64,000 nt of DNA from an uncultured Alistipes sp. (GCA_947623965.1 CANQIF010000005.1:78130-142129), one strand, 5' to 3'. Shown: positions 45,709 to 55,394, numbered from the stretch's first letter. Notes: a model not told the origin generated them from the letters alone. Program-made: numbers and translations.

Positions 45709-46763
45709 AACAAGCCTCCGATATTGGTTTCTGCGGGTGCGGCGAGGGGGGCCACCCGCTGGTTTTCATACAGCCGGTCCACGCCCGCCGTGACGATCCG
45801 TTCGCCCGGCTCGAGCCCGGCCGAGAGCTGCGCCGCCCCGTCGGTCGTGAGGCGCCGGATGCGCACCTCGCGCCGCTCGACCGTGCTGTCGGCGCGGCAG
45901 ACCCAGACGCAGCTGCGTCCCTCGCAGGCGAAGAGGGCCGAGGCGGGGACCTCGATCGCTGCGTCGCCGGTGCCGCGCCGCGTGATGCGGACCAGGGCAT
46001 TCATTCCGGGGGCGGGGAGCGGGTCGGCATCGGCCGGCACGGCGAGCCGCACGGCGTAGAGCTGGTTGGCATTCGCCTTGGGGTTGATCGTCGCCAGCTG
46101 CAGCGGCAGCGTCCGCCCGGGGAGGAAGTCGAACGAAGCCTCGAAAGCGGCGAAGTCGCCGCGCCGCACGTAGTCCGAGGCGGGGATGTGGATCTCGATC
46201 TCGGGGGCCGCCGACGAGAGGAGCGTCACGACGGGCATGCCGGCCGCGACGACCGTCGGCGCCTCGAAGAGCCGCCGCTGGAGCACCCCGTCGAAGGGGG
46301 CCGTAATCCGCGTGTCGGCGAGCTGCCGGCGGGCGTTCTCGTACTTGGCGGTCATCTGCTCGAGGCCGTAGCGCGCCTTGTCGTAGCTGTCGGCCGTGAC
46401 GACGCTGTCAGCATAGAGGGCCATGACGCGCTCCGCCTCGGCCTTCACGCGGCGGTATTCCGCCTCGACGGCCTGCAGCTGCAGCGCATAGTCCGCGGGG
46501 TCGAGCTCGGCCAGGAGGTCGCCGCGGCGGACGCGGGCCCCCTCCTCGACGGCGATGCGCCGCAAGCGGCCGCTCACCTTGAAGGCGAGGTTCACCTCCT
46601 CGGCAGCGCGGACCCGCCCCGGGAACTCCGAGACGAGGGGGGCGGCCGAGAGGGTCACGGTGTCGAGCCGGACGCTCGGCAGCGGCTCGCGGTCGCCGCC
46701 CGCCCCCGAACAGGCGGCGAGCGTCAGGCCGAACAGCATGCAAACGATTGGTTTCCTTTTCAT
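45705..46763 (-). CDS. RND efflux periplasmic adaptor (MFP) subunit
   Basis: A 352-residue lipoprotein from the ATG at 46763. The lipobox is LTLAACSG (Cys about 18). The membrane-fusion order is seen: beta-barrel/lipoyl edge FPGRVRAAEEVNLAFKVSGRLRRIAVEEGARVRRGDLLAELDPADY (about 48-92), coiled-coil hairpin (about 95-150), ADTRITAPFDGVLQRRLFE (about 149), and a C-terminal barrel. It links the RND permease to TolC. It is the first gene of the operon; its stop overlaps the permease start. Confidence 0.95.
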   Translation of the reverse strand: MKRKPIVCMLFGLTLAACSGAGGDREPLPSVRLDTVTLSAAPLVSEFPGRVRAAEEVNLAFKVSGRLRRIAVEEGARVRRGDLLAELDPADYALQLQAVEAEYRRVKAEAERVMALYADSVVTADSYDKARYGLEQMTAKYENARRQLADTRITAPFDGVLQRRLFEAPTVVAAGMPVVTLLSSAAPEIEIHIPASDYVRRGDFAAFEASFDFLPGRTLPLQLATINPKANANQLYAVRLAVPADADPLPAPGMNALVRITRRGTGDAAIEVPASALFACEGRSCVWVCRADSTVERREVRIRRLTTDGAAQLSAGLEPGERIVTAGVDRLYENQRVAPLAAPAETNIGGLL

Positions 46764-46859
46764 CTTTTTATCGGTTCTGTCGGGACGTTTCATCGGTGCT
46801 GGAAACGTCCTGCGGGTTTTCATCTTTCGTTTCGGCCCATGTAAAGGGCCGGGCGGGGG

Positions 46860-47410
46860 GCTCATTCTGAATTTGCGGTTCCGGCAAGGAACCGCAGCGG
46901 GGCGAAGCCGCCGGCCGTGTAAAATGTCTTGGGGCGGAATCGGTCGCGAAGCGATCGGCAGCCCGCAGCCTCTGGTCGGGGTGAAAATGCTCGCTGACAC
47001 ATTCGGTCGCGCTGCGACCGGCAGCCCGCAGCCGCCCCCTGGCGGAGGGCTGCAATTCGCGTCCCGCAGGTCCGCTCGTGCAAGCCCGTCCGCTCGGCTG
47101 CGGGCTTTTTGTGGTGAATCAATCGCTGTGCGGCCTCCGCAGGCAGCAGCCCGAAGATCATTTTTCACTTTTAATTCTTCCTTTTTCATTCGCGCCCGGA
47201 ACGGGCGCAGCGGGCCGCAGCTTCGCCCCGCGAAGGCCCGCTGCTCGCGTCCGCTCGTACGCGCCCTTCGCAAGCTGCAGCCCGATTTTTCATTTTTCAT
47301 TGCGGCTTCGCAAGAAGTCGCAGCAGCCCGCAGCCGCCCCCGGGCGGAGGGCTGCTCCTCTACGTCGCAGGCCCGTCCGCTCGGCTGCGGGCAGCCTCCG
47401 AGTAGGAATC
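46860..47410 (-). repeat. Modular intergenic repeat block 4
   Basis: Mostly inverted copies of the modular repeat (GGCAGCCCGCAGCCGCCCCC, CCGTCCGCTCGGCTGCGGGC). Hairpins with different stems are GCGGTTCC/GGAACCGC (46875-46895), CGGTCGC/GCGATCG (about 46943), CGGTCGC/GCGACCG (47004-47020), GCGCCC/GGGCGC (47192-47208) and GCGGCTTC/GAAGTCGC (about 47303). It fills most of the 868-base gap 46764-47631. No gene is seen; the last 200 bases are AT-rich and probably hold the AraC promoter. Confidence 0.85.
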
Positions 47411-47631
47411 GGTCCGTCAGAGCCATGCGCTCCGCAGGCTGCGTCCCGAGGCAACGCACACACGCCGCCGTCCCTATTCCTTTCCGTCACAAAATTACGC
47501 TCTCCGCGCTCTCCGGAAAAGACGGATTAGGCGGCCATCTTGTTCAATTCGTACGATTTTGGCCGAAAATCGAATTTTCAGGCTCTTTTTTGTCGGATTT
47601 TTCGTTATTTTGTACGAAAAACCGGCACACC

Positions 47632-48498
47632 ATGATACGCGAGGAGATACCCGAACTCGGCCTTACCGAGGTGGACCGGGCGACCGCCGAACAGCTCGGC
47701 CCCGTACTCCACACCCACCGGAACGGCTTTTTCTACTGCACCGCGGGGCGGATCACGCTGGGGCTCGACGACCGCATCTTCGAGATCCACCGCGGCGACA
47801 TCTACATCTACCCGCCCTTCTCGCAGACCTACCTGGGCAATGCGAGCGACGACCTGCAGGGGATCATCGGATTCGCCGACTTCGACTTCGTCCTCTCGGT
47901 CCTCAACCCGATCTACGATTCGGGCAACGCGATCTACGTGCGCGAGCACCCCTGCATCTCGCTCGACGCCGAGCAGTGTTCGCGCATCGAGGAGCTGCTC
48001 GCCGCCTTCCGCCGCCGCATGGACGGCGAAGCGGGGGTCGTGCAGACCCAGCTGCTCTCGGCCTTAGGGCGCGCCGTCTGCTACGAGATCTCGCTCGCCT
48101 ACTTCTCGAACTACCCGATCCAGCCGCTCAAGCAGGAGCGGCACGACAAAATCTTCCTCGATTTTCTCTTCGCGCTGCACCGCCACTTCCGCAGCCATCG
48201 CGACGTCGCCTTCTACGCCGGGCAGAGCTGCCTCACGCCCCGCCACTTCACGACCGTCATTCGCGAGAAGTCGGGCCGCACGGCGCTGGAGTGGATCACC
48301 TCGACGGTCGTCGCCGAGGCGAAGCGGCTCCTCTCGGAGCCCGGACAGAGCATCAAGGAGATCGCCGATGCCTTGGGCTTCCCGAACCAATCCTTTTTCG
48401 GCCGCTACTTCAAGCGGTACACCGGCCTCTCGCCCGCCGAATTCCGCACCGCCCGCAACACCGGACGGCCGAAAGAGCGACCGATCCGGCGCAAGTGA
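47632..48498 (+). CDS. AraC-family transcriptional regulator
   Basis: A 288-residue protein from the ATG at 47632. The N-terminal half is a cupin-like sensing domain (GFFYCTAGRITLGLDDRIFEIHRGDIYIYPPF, about 32-63). The C-terminal half has AraC DNA-binding helices: LTPRHFTTVIREKSGRTALEW and SIKEIADALGFPNQSFFGRYFKRYTGLSPAEFR. It is divergent from the RND efflux operon across the repeat block, so it may control the pump (inference). A TTATTTTG box lies shortly upstream. Confidence 0.92.
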   Translation: MIREEIPELGLTEVDRATAEQLGPVLHTHRNGFFYCTAGRITLGLDDRIFEIHRGDIYIYPPFSQTYLGNASDDLQGIIGFADFDFVLSVLNPIYDSGNAIYVREHPCISLDAEQCSRIEELLAAFRRRMDGEAGVVQTQLLSALGRAVCYEISLAYFSNYPIQPLKQERHDKIFLDFLFALHRHFRSHRDVAFYAGQSCLTPRHFTTVIREKSGRTALEWITSTVVAEAKRLLSEPGQSIKEIADALGFPNQSFFGRYFKRYTGLSPAEFRTARNTGRPKERPIRRK

Positions 48499-48587
48499 GC
48501 CCGCCGCCCGCCTTTCCGCGAAGCGGAGTTGGCCGTTTGCCGAATTTTCGCTATCTTGTCGAGGAAACCGCCCCACACACACAGGCC

Positions 48588-49346
48588 ATGAAGCAGAAAA
48601 ACCTTTATATCTTGATTATCATGTCGATCCTCTCCTTTTTCGGATGCGGCGGCGCGAAAGCCCCCGCCTATCCGACCGACACGCTGACGCTGCGCGACGG
48701 CACCCAGCTCACGATCACCTTCTTCGCCCACGCCTCGCTCTCCCTCCGCGTCGGGGAGGACTATTCCATCTACGTCGATCCCGTCTCGGAGTACGCCGAC
48801 TACGCCCGGCTGCCGAAAGCCGATTTGGTGCTGATCACCCACCAGCACTCGGACCACTTCGACCGGGCCGCCGTCGATGAACTGACGACGCGCCATTCGG
48901 AGATTCTTTGCAGCCGCATCGTGGCCGAGGGCTTCGAGATGGATTGCCACACGATGCGCCCGGGGAGCGTCGCCACGCCGCACGAGGGGATCCGCATCGA
49001 GGCCGTAACCGCCTGCAACACCACCGAAGGGCATTTGCAGTTCCACCCCCGCGAGCGGGAGGACTGCGGCTATCTGCTCACGATCGGCGGCTCGCGGATC
49101 TACATCGCGGGCGATACCGAACCGACCCCCGAACTGCTGGCCCTCAAAGAGATCGACATCGCTTTCCTGCCGGTCAACCAGCCCTACACCATGACCGTCG
49201 GGCAGGCCGTCGAGGCGGTGAAGGCGATCCGCCCCGCGATCTTCTACCCCTACCACTACGGGCAGGTCGAGGAGAAGACCGACCTCGACCGTCTCGCCGC
49301 CGAGCTGGCCGGCGTTACCGAGGTCCGCATCCGGCCGATGGAGTAA
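48588..49346 (+). CDS. Metallo-beta-lactamase-fold lipoprotein (UlaG-like)
   Basis: A 252-residue protein with a lipoprotein signal ending SFFGCGG (cysteine at about 20). The metal motif HQHSDHFD (about 86-93, HxHxDH) and an AGDTEP segment (about 180) fit the MBL fold of the UlaG/L-ascorbate-6-phosphate lactonase-like group, and FYPYHYG supplies the late histidine. It probably hydrolyses a small ester or lactone in the periplasm; substrate unknown. It follows the AraC gene by 89 bases and could be its target. Confidence 0.88.
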   Translation: MKQKNLYILIIMSILSFFGCGGAKAPAYPTDTLTLRDGTQLTITFFAHASLSLRVGEDYSIYVDPVSEYADYARLPKADLVLITHQHSDHFDRAAVDELTTRHSEILCSRIVAEGFEMDCHTMRPGSVATPHEGIRIEAVTACNTTEGHLQFHPREREDCGYLLTIGGSRIYIAGDTEPTPELLALKEIDIAFLPVNQPYTMTVGQAVEAVKAIRPAIFYPYHYGQVEEKTDLDRLAAELAGVTEVRIRPME

Positions 49347-49359
49347 CGGCATCTCTTCG

Positions 49360-49720
49360 GGCCGCGGCCTGCGGAGGACGATTGATCCGGCGTAAAAGCC
49401 CGCAGCCGAGCGGACGGGCCTGCGACCATAAGAAGCAGCCCTCCGCCCGGGGGCGGCTGCGGGCTGCGGCGCCCGTTCGGGCGCAAATTCAGCATTCAAA
49501 ATTCAAGATTCAAAATTGCCGCTCGGGTCGCAGCCTGCGGAGTGCACGCATGTTCGGCAACGAACTGCGGGCCTCCGCCGCCCCCAGGCTGCGGCCCGCA
49601 CGACCTCTGCGAGGTCGGTTCCGGTCGCACGGCTGCGGGCTGCCGGTCCTAACGGACCGATTTCGACAGCAAATATTTCCGGCACGACCAACAACCCGCC
49701 GATCGCTGCGCAATCGAATT
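49360..49720 (+). repeat. Modular intergenic repeat block 5
   Basis: The clearest copy of the full repeat: module B, hairpin GCGCCC/GGGCGC (49469-49484), AT tract with AAATTCAGCATTCAAAATTCAAG, module A with GTTCGGCAACGAAC, hairpins CGACCTC/GAGGTCG (49601-49617) and CGGTCC/GGACCG (49644-49659), and CGATCGC/GCAATCG (about 49697). It lies between the MBL gene and the converging GH57 gene. No gene is seen in the gap. Confidence 0.88.
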
Positions 49721-49823
49721 TGCCGGCAGGCATTTCCCGCCACAACCAATAATAATATGCCACACGCCCCGCAGTCGAAACCGCGGGGCGCGCAAGCCGA
49801 ATAACGTAATCAAGCCGGACCGG

Positions 49824-51047
49824 CTACGCCTTCACGGCGCGTTTCTTGCCGTTCTTGGCCTCCAAGGCCTTCTCCACCTCGATCTGGAAGTCCGACAGCA
49901 CATTCATGTAGTTGATGAAGGCATCGTAAGCCGAATCGTAGGGGTTGAAGTAGGAGTGGACATCGCCGTCCGAGAGCCACTTCGTGGCCATGTAGTAGAA
50001 GTGGTCCGAGGTCTGGAGGAAGTTCCATACGTAGAAGAAATCGTCGTTCTTGAGCTTGGCCACCTTCTCCTTGAGGGCGTAGAGCTTCGAGAAGGCCTCG
50101 TTCTGCAGCTCGTTGCCGAGCCAGGCCGTCACGTCGCGCTCCTCGTCGGCCCACGACATCACGTGCGGGCAGTGCAGCACCGAAACCGGCTGGTACTTCT
50201 TCGCGGCCTCGCTCACCGTGGCGAACTCCAGCTGCTTCGAAGCCAGCGCAGCGGCGGGCAGCGCCTTCATGAAGTCGAAGATCCCCGTCTCGGCACCCTG
50301 GTGCTCGCCGAAGGTCTCGTAGTCCATGAAGAGGTTCAGCACCTCGCCCGGAGTCTCCTCCGAGGTCATCCACGACACGTATTTGTCGGCCGTCAGCGGG
50401 TACTGGTCCCAGCCCTGGTTCGAGAAGCGGAAAGCGATATCGTCCGAGAGCTTGTAATTCCGCAGCAGCAGGCGCATCTTCTGGTCGATGGCGTTGGCGT
50501 AGATGTAGTTGGGCGACTTCCAGCCCAGAATGTGGCGGGCGCCCTCCGCGAGCATCGTCTTGAAGCCCATCTCGGCCACCATGGCGCCGATCTCATCCGA
50601 GTAGATCAGCTCCGTATTGCGGAAGGCGGTCGGCTTCATGCCGAACTCTTTCTTGATCATCGCCGTGTGGAGCTTCACCTGCTCGGCGAAATCCTCCTTC
50701 GAGGCGAGCGAGGCAAGCGAGTGCGAATAGGTCTCGGCCAGGAACTCGACGCACCCCGTGGCGGCCAGCTCCTTGAACGAGTCGAGCACCTCGGGGGCGA
50801 AAGCCTTGAACTGCTCGACGGCGATGCCCGTGATCGAGAAGGTGCAGCGGAACTTGCCCTTGTTCTCCTTGATGAGTTTCAGCAGCAGGGCGTTCATCGG
50901 CAGGTAGCACTGGCGGGCCACCTTCTGCAGGATCGAGCGGTTGGTCAGATCGTCCAGATAGTTGTGGTCCTTGCCCATGTTGAAGAAGCGGTATTTCTTC
51001 AGACGCCACGGCTGGTGAACCTGAAAATAAAGACAGACGGTTTTCAT
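49824..51047 (-). CDS. Glycoside hydrolase family 57 (alpha-amylase-like)
   Basis: A 407-residue protein of the GH57 type: MKTVCLYFQVHQPWRLKKY at the N-terminus, FSITGIAVEQF, FLAETYSHSLASL (about 99-111), AFRNTELIYSDEIG (about 141-154, with the catalytic Glu region) and a later acidic Asp region (LFMDYETFGEH, about 235). There is no signal peptide. It should cut or rearrange alpha-1,4-glucans in the cytoplasm as part of glycogen turnover. The tail ends in a short basic KRRA-type stretch. It follows the GT4 gene by 14 bases on the same strand. Confidence 0.93.
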   Translation of the reverse strand: MKTVCLYFQVHQPWRLKKYRFFNMGKDHNYLDDLTNRSILQKVARQCYLPMNALLLKLIKENKGKFRCTFSITGIAVEQFKAFAPEVLDSFKELAATGCVEFLAETYSHSLASLASKEDFAEQVKLHTAMIKKEFGMKPTAFRNTELIYSDEIGAMVAEMGFKTMLAEGARHILGWKSPNYIYANAIDQKMRLLLRNYKLSDDIAFRFSNQGWDQYPLTADKYVSWMTSEETPGEVLNLFMDYETFGEHQGAETGIFDFMKALPAAALASKQLEFATVSEAAKKYQPVSVLHCPHVMSWADEERDVTAWLGNELQNEAFSKLYALKEKVAKLKNDDFFYVWNFLQTSDHFYYMATKWLSDGDVHSYFNPYDSAYDAFINYMNVLSDFQIEVEKALEAKNGKKRAVKA

Positions 51048-51061
51048 AGTTGTATGTATGT

Positions 51062-52375
51062 TTATTTATTTTTATTCTCTTCGATCACACGCTCGTAGAC
51101 CCGCTTGATCTTGGCGGCGGCATCGTTCCACTTGAGGTTCGTCACCTCCTCCAGACCCTTCGTCGAGAACATGTTCGACAGGGCGGGGTACTTGATCAGA
51201 CCGTACATGGCGTCGGCCAGCGCATCGACATCCCAGTAGTCCACCTTCACGGCATAGTCGAGGACCTCGGCCACGCCGCTCTGCTTCGAGATGATGACCG
51301 GCACATTCGACCGCATCGCCTCGAGCGGCGAGATGCCGAACGGCTCCGACACCGACGGCATGACGTAAACATCCGACAGCTGGAACATCTTGTGCACATC
51401 CTCGCCGCGCAGGAAGCCCGTGAAGTGGAAGCGGTCGGCGATGCCGAGCCGCGCCACGCGGCGGATCACGTGGTTCATCATATCGCCCGAGCCGGCCATC
51501 ACGAAGCGCACGTCGGGGACCCGCTTGAGGACTTTGGCGGCCGCCTCGACGAAGTAGTCGGGGCCCTTCTGGTAGGTGATGCGGCCCAGGAAAGTGATGA
51601 TCTTGTCCTTCACGCCGCGTTCGGGGGCTGCGGCGGCATTCTCGGCGAAGCGCACGGCGTTGTGCACCGTAACGACCTTCTCGGCGGGGATGCCGTAGCG
51701 GTTGATGACGATGTTGCGCGTGAGGTTCGAAACGGCCATCACGCAGTCGGCGGCCATCATGCCCGCCTTCTCGATGGCATAGGTCTGCGTATTGACGTTC
51801 TCGCCCGAACGGTCGTACTCCGTGGCGTGCATGTGCACGACCAGCGGCTTGCCCGAGACCCGCTTGGCGGCGATGCCGGCGAAGTAGGTCAGCCAGTCGT
51901 GGGCGTGGATCACGTCGAACTGCCCCTCGAGGTCCTTGGCCACCTGCGCAGCCACGACGGCATAGCGGGCGACCTCCTCCATGAGGTTGGCGCCGTACTT
52001 GCCCGAGAAGGTGTAGCGCTGCTTCCAGCAGTCGGTCGTGGACCAGACGCGCTGTCCCGTCTTCACATACTGTTCGTGGTACGACGCATACTCCTCGGGG
52101 GAGATATAGGGCACCATGTTCGAGTCGATGTGGATGAACGAGATCTTGTTCAGGATATCGTCCGCCCCGCTGCCGGTCGAACCGTATACGGCCTCGACGT
52201 CGCTGGCATTCACGACGCGGATGAAGCGCTGATCCTCGTCGCCGTAGGCATGCGGCATGATGAACGTGACATCGACACCGTTGCGCGCCAAACCGCGCGT
52301 CATGCCGTAACATGCCGTTCCCAAACCACCGGCAATATGTGGCGGAAACTCCCAGCCGAACATTAAAACTCTCAT
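51062..52375 (-). CDS. GT4-family glycosyltransferase, probable glycogen synthase
   Basis: A 437-residue GT-B enzyme from the ATG at 52375. MRVLMFGWEFPPHIAGGLGTACYGMTRGL has the GGL donor loop of starch/glycogen-synthase-like enzymes; DVIHAHDWLT and FLGRITYQKGPDYFVEA are in the Rossmann domains; EPFGISPLEAMRSNVPVIISKQSGVAE holds the catalytic acidic motif E-x7-E. With the GH57 gene 14 bases downstream, it is a typical Bacteroidales glycogen pair. The exact product (glycogen or another alpha-glucan) is inferred from context. Confidence 0.92.
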   Translation of the reverse strand: MRVLMFGWEFPPHIAGGLGTACYGMTRGLARNGVDVTFIMPHAYGDEDQRFIRVVNASDVEAVYGSTGSGADDILNKISFIHIDSNMVPYISPEEYASYHEQYVKTGQRVWSTTDCWKQRYTFSGKYGANLMEEVARYAVVAAQVAKDLEGQFDVIHAHDWLTYFAGIAAKRVSGKPLVVHMHATEYDRSGENVNTQTYAIEKAGMMAADCVMAVSNLTRNIVINRYGIPAEKVVTVHNAVRFAENAAAAPERGVKDKIITFLGRITYQKGPDYFVEAAAKVLKRVPDVRFVMAGSGDMMNHVIRRVARLGIADRFHFTGFLRGEDVHKMFQLSDVYVMPSVSEPFGISPLEAMRSNVPVIISKQSGVAEVLDYAVKVDYWDVDALADAMYGLIKYPALSNMFSTKGLEEVTNLKWNDAAAKIKRVYERVIEENKNK

Positions 52376-52484
52376 ATCGTATAAATCTTTGTTAGTTGCT
52401 CTGTTTTTCCTTTCAACGTTTCGTTCGCGGGGCTTCGCTCCGTTCGCTGCGGCCGCTGTCGCTTCGCGACGAATCCGGCACACT

Positions 52485-53190
52485 CGGGCTGCAGCCTGCG
52501 AAGGACGCCAGCGACGCGGAGGAGCAGCGGGCCTTCGCCGCCGGAGACTGCGGCCCGCTCGGCCTTTGCAAGGCCGAAATTCAGAATTCAAAATTCCAAA
52601 TTCAAAATTAAATTCGATGCGCAGCCTGCGGCCATCCGGTGCTTAATGGCACCTTTTCCTCTTGGTACAAGCCCGCAGCCGAGCGGTGGGCCTGTACGAG
52701 CGGACCTGCGGGACGCGAGCTGCAGCCCTCCGCCCGGGGGCGGCTGCGAGTGCAGCACCCGTTCCGGGTGCAAATTCAGAATTCAATCTTCAAAATTCAG
52801 AATGCCACACTCGGGACGCAGCCTGCGGAGCGCACGCAGGTTCGGCAACGAACTGCGGGCCTCCGCCGGGCGGAGGCTGCGGCCCGCCGGTCGCTGCGCG
52901 ACCGATTTTGCCGGCAACCACTTCAACCGCAACGGGCATCGACTCCTGACCGAGGCATGCCCGCAGCCGAGCAGACGGGCCTGTACGAGCGGACCTGCGG
53001 GACGCGAGCTGCAGCCCTCCGCCAGGGGGCGGCTGCGGGCTGCCGATCGCTCCGCGATCGACCCCGACCCAAGCATTCCACCACGGCCGGCAGCTGCGGC
53101 CCGCCGATCGCTTCGCGATCGACCCCGCCCCAAGACATTCCACCAAAGCCAACAACCGCGGCCAACAACCGCGGCCCGCCGATGGCTGAC
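52485..53190 (+). repeat. Modular intergenic repeat block 6 (largest)
   Basis: Three to four rounds of modules A and B in plus orientation. Hairpins are TCGGCCTT/AAGGCCGA (52559-52577), GCACCCG/CGGGTGC (52755-52771), CGGTCGC/GCGACCG (52888-52904), CGATCGC/GCGATCG (53044-53060) and again (53105-53121), each with a different stem sequence. AT tracts follow the first two. It fills most of the 883-base gap 52376-53258, and no gene is seen. Confidence 0.9.
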
Positions 53191-53258
53191 GGCATCGAAT
53201 CGCCTGCGACCCGCCTGTCGCCGAACCCTCTCGCGAGAGAAACGTTTGTGAAAGAACC

Positions 53259-55394
53259 TTACTTTTTCTTGGCCGGCTTCGCCGACTTTGCAGCCGCTTT
53301 CGCCGCACGCTTGCCGGCGGTCCTTGCGGCTTTCTCCTCTGCCTTGACGGCTTTGGCGGCAGCCTTGGCAGCCGATGCCGAAGCCTTGGCAGCCTTGGCC
53401 TCCGAAGCGACCTTAACGCCCGCCCCCTCCGACGCAGCCTTGCGGCCCCGCTTCGGCGCGGGTTGCTGGCGCTCGCGGATCATGCGGTAGATCTCCAGCA
53501 CGGCGGCCACGCTCCAGGCGTGCGAAATGGCGCCGCGCGAAGCATACGGGGGATCCGCATCGTAGAGCTCGCAGATCGAGCCGATGCCGTAGCTCTGGAT
53601 ATCCTCCTCGAAATCCTCGAGGATCTGCTCGGCGGAGGGCAGGAAGCGGTCGCCGTTGATGTCGAAGCAGGCCGACACGTAGAAAGGCAGCAGCCAGGGC
53701 CATACCGACCCGTTCTTGCCGGCGAAGTCGCGCTCGGCGGGCGTCCCCTCCTGCGAACCGCGGTAGAGCGGGTTGCGCGGCGAGAGCGTGCGCAGGCCGC
53801 GCGGGGTCAGCAGGTGCTGACGGATCGTGCGCAGCGTATCGACGATCGTCTCCGACGGGATCATCTTGTATTTCAGGCCGCAGGCGACGACCATGTTCGG
53901 CCGGATGAAGTCGTTGGCACCCTCGGCGCCCACGTAGTCGGCCAGATAGCCCTCGCGCAGCACGAAGAGGTCGTTGAAGGCCTGCTTCGTCCGCTCGGGG
54001 ACCCCCTGCCACTGCTTCACGAAGGCCTTGTCGCCCGCTGCGGCAGCCAGCTCCAGCGCATAGCAGACGGCGTTGTACCACAGCGCCTGCACCTCGACCT
54101 GGTAGCCGTCGCGCGGCGTCACGGCCTCGCCGCCGATCACCGAATCCATCCACGATACGGGGAAGCCGCCGTTCGCCGAGGCCCACACGAGGCCGTTCTC
54201 GTTCATCACGATGCGGCCGTCGATGCCGCGGCGGTAATTTTCGAGGATCCCCTTCATCGCTTCGCCGTAGCGCTTCCAGATCGCCTTGCCGCCCAGCTCG
54301 CGTTCGAGCTGCTGCAGGGTCCAGAAGAACCACAGCGGCGCATCGACCGCCGTGCGGGCCGACGCCGAGCCGGTGAACATTCCCTCCTGCATCCCGCGCA
54401 CGAGGGTGTCGAGCACGTCCATGCAGTCCTCCTTGTGGTTCTGCTCGAGCGTGATGCCCGGCAGCGCCACGAAGGTCTGACGCCCCGAGACGCCGTGCCA
54501 CGGGTAGCCGGCCACCACCTCCGTGCGGTTGCCCGGGCGGCGGATGATGAACTGGCGGGCGGCATGCTCGAGGCAGCTGATGAAGTCGATCTTGCGGGTG
54601 CGGCGGGCGATCGACTGCTCGAAGAGCTCCTCGATCTGCTTCGGCGAGGACATCTCGTCGAGCGACGCCGAGAAGATGATGCTTTCGCCCTTCTTGAGCT
54701 CGGTTTCGAAATAACCCGTCGTCAGCAGGTCCTCGTAGCCGTCGTAGCCGCGGGCGAGGTCCTGGAGGTATTCGAAATTGTAGTACCAGTCGGGGGCCGG
54801 CACGAACTCGGCCTCGGGCTTCGTGGTCTGCAGATAGAGCCACGGGAACGAGGCGTACATGCGGCACTTCACGCCGTTCACGGCCGGATAGGAATGGCCG
54901 TCGGCCTCCATGTTGGCCTTCGTCAGGGCATGCTTGTCGCGGAAAGCTAAGAAGGGGCGCAGACGCAGCTTCGTCTCCGAGTGGGCATCGAGCAGCGTGT
55001 AGCGGATCATGAGCTGCGTGCGTTTGTGGATCCAGAGCATCTCCTTCTTCAGGATCACGCCGCCCACGCGGTAGGTGATCGTCGGAGTGGGCGTATACTC
55101 GAAATCGGTGATGTACTTGTGCCCGCGCGGTTCGTAAACCCCCTTGTAGCGGTGCAGCGCCAGATTGAACGACTGGTCGTGCTGTACGATCGTTTCGTCG
55201 AGCGACGAGAGCAGCACATAGGTGCGGTCGCTGTCGTCGATCGGCGCAACAATCAGACCGTGGTACTTGCGGGTGTTGCAGCAGACGATCGTCGTGCTCA
55301 TGTAACCGCCGATACGGTCGGTCGCGAGCATCTCGCGCTGGAGCGAATACTCAAGGTTCCCCAGCGAGGCTTTGTCGAAGGTTAAAGCTGACAT
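53259..55394 (-). CDS. Glycogen debranching enzyme with Lys/Ala-rich tail
   Basis: A 711-residue protein of the amylo-alpha-1,6-glucosidase (GDE) type. Residues 1-220 are the N-terminal domain (RIGGYMSTTIVCCNTRKYHGLIVAP); the rest is the catalytic alpha/alpha domain with AGYPWHGVSGRQTFVALPG (about 295-313), WFFWTLQQLERELG, VEVQALWYNAVCYALE and GSVWPWLLPFYV. It removes alpha-1,6 branches in the cytoplasm. The last 60 residues are almost only Lys and Ala with some Glu, Ser and Pro (KAAKAAAK-type), like a histone H1 tail. A TATCTTTA box precedes it on the minus strand. Confidence 0.93.
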   Translation of the reverse strand: MSALTFDKASLGNLEYSLQREMLATDRIGGYMSTTIVCCNTRKYHGLIVAPIDDSDRTYVLLSSLDETIVQHDQSFNLALHRYKGVYEPRGHKYITDFEYTPTPTITYRVGGVILKKEMLWIHKRTQLMIRYTLLDAHSETKLRLRPFLAFRDKHALTKANMEADGHSYPAVNGVKCRMYASFPWLYLQTTKPEAEFVPAPDWYYNFEYLQDLARGYDGYEDLLTTGYFETELKKGESIIFSASLDEMSSPKQIEELFEQSIARRTRKIDFISCLEHAARQFIIRRPGNRTEVVAGYPWHGVSGRQTFVALPGITLEQNHKEDCMDVLDTLVRGMQEGMFTGSASARTAVDAPLWFFWTLQQLERELGGKAIWKRYGEAMKGILENYRRGIDGRIVMNENGLVWASANGGFPVSWMDSVIGGEAVTPRDGYQVEVQALWYNAVCYALELAAAAGDKAFVKQWQGVPERTKQAFNDLFVLREGYLADYVGAEGANDFIRPNMVVACGLKYKMIPSETIVDTLRTIRQHLLTPRGLRTLSPRNPLYRGSQEGTPAERDFAGKNGSVWPWLLPFYVSACFDINGDRFLPSAEQILEDFEEDIQSYGIGSICELYDADPPYASRGAISHAWSVAAVLEIYRMIRERQQPAPKRGRKAASEGAGVKVASEAKAAKASASAAKAAAKAVKAEEKAARTAGKRAAKAAAKSAKPAKKK

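Noticed and set aside
42592..46763. CusABC copper/silver efflux system
   Set aside because: The permease lacks the expected methionine metal-site pattern and no metal-binding gene is near, so only a general RND label is given.
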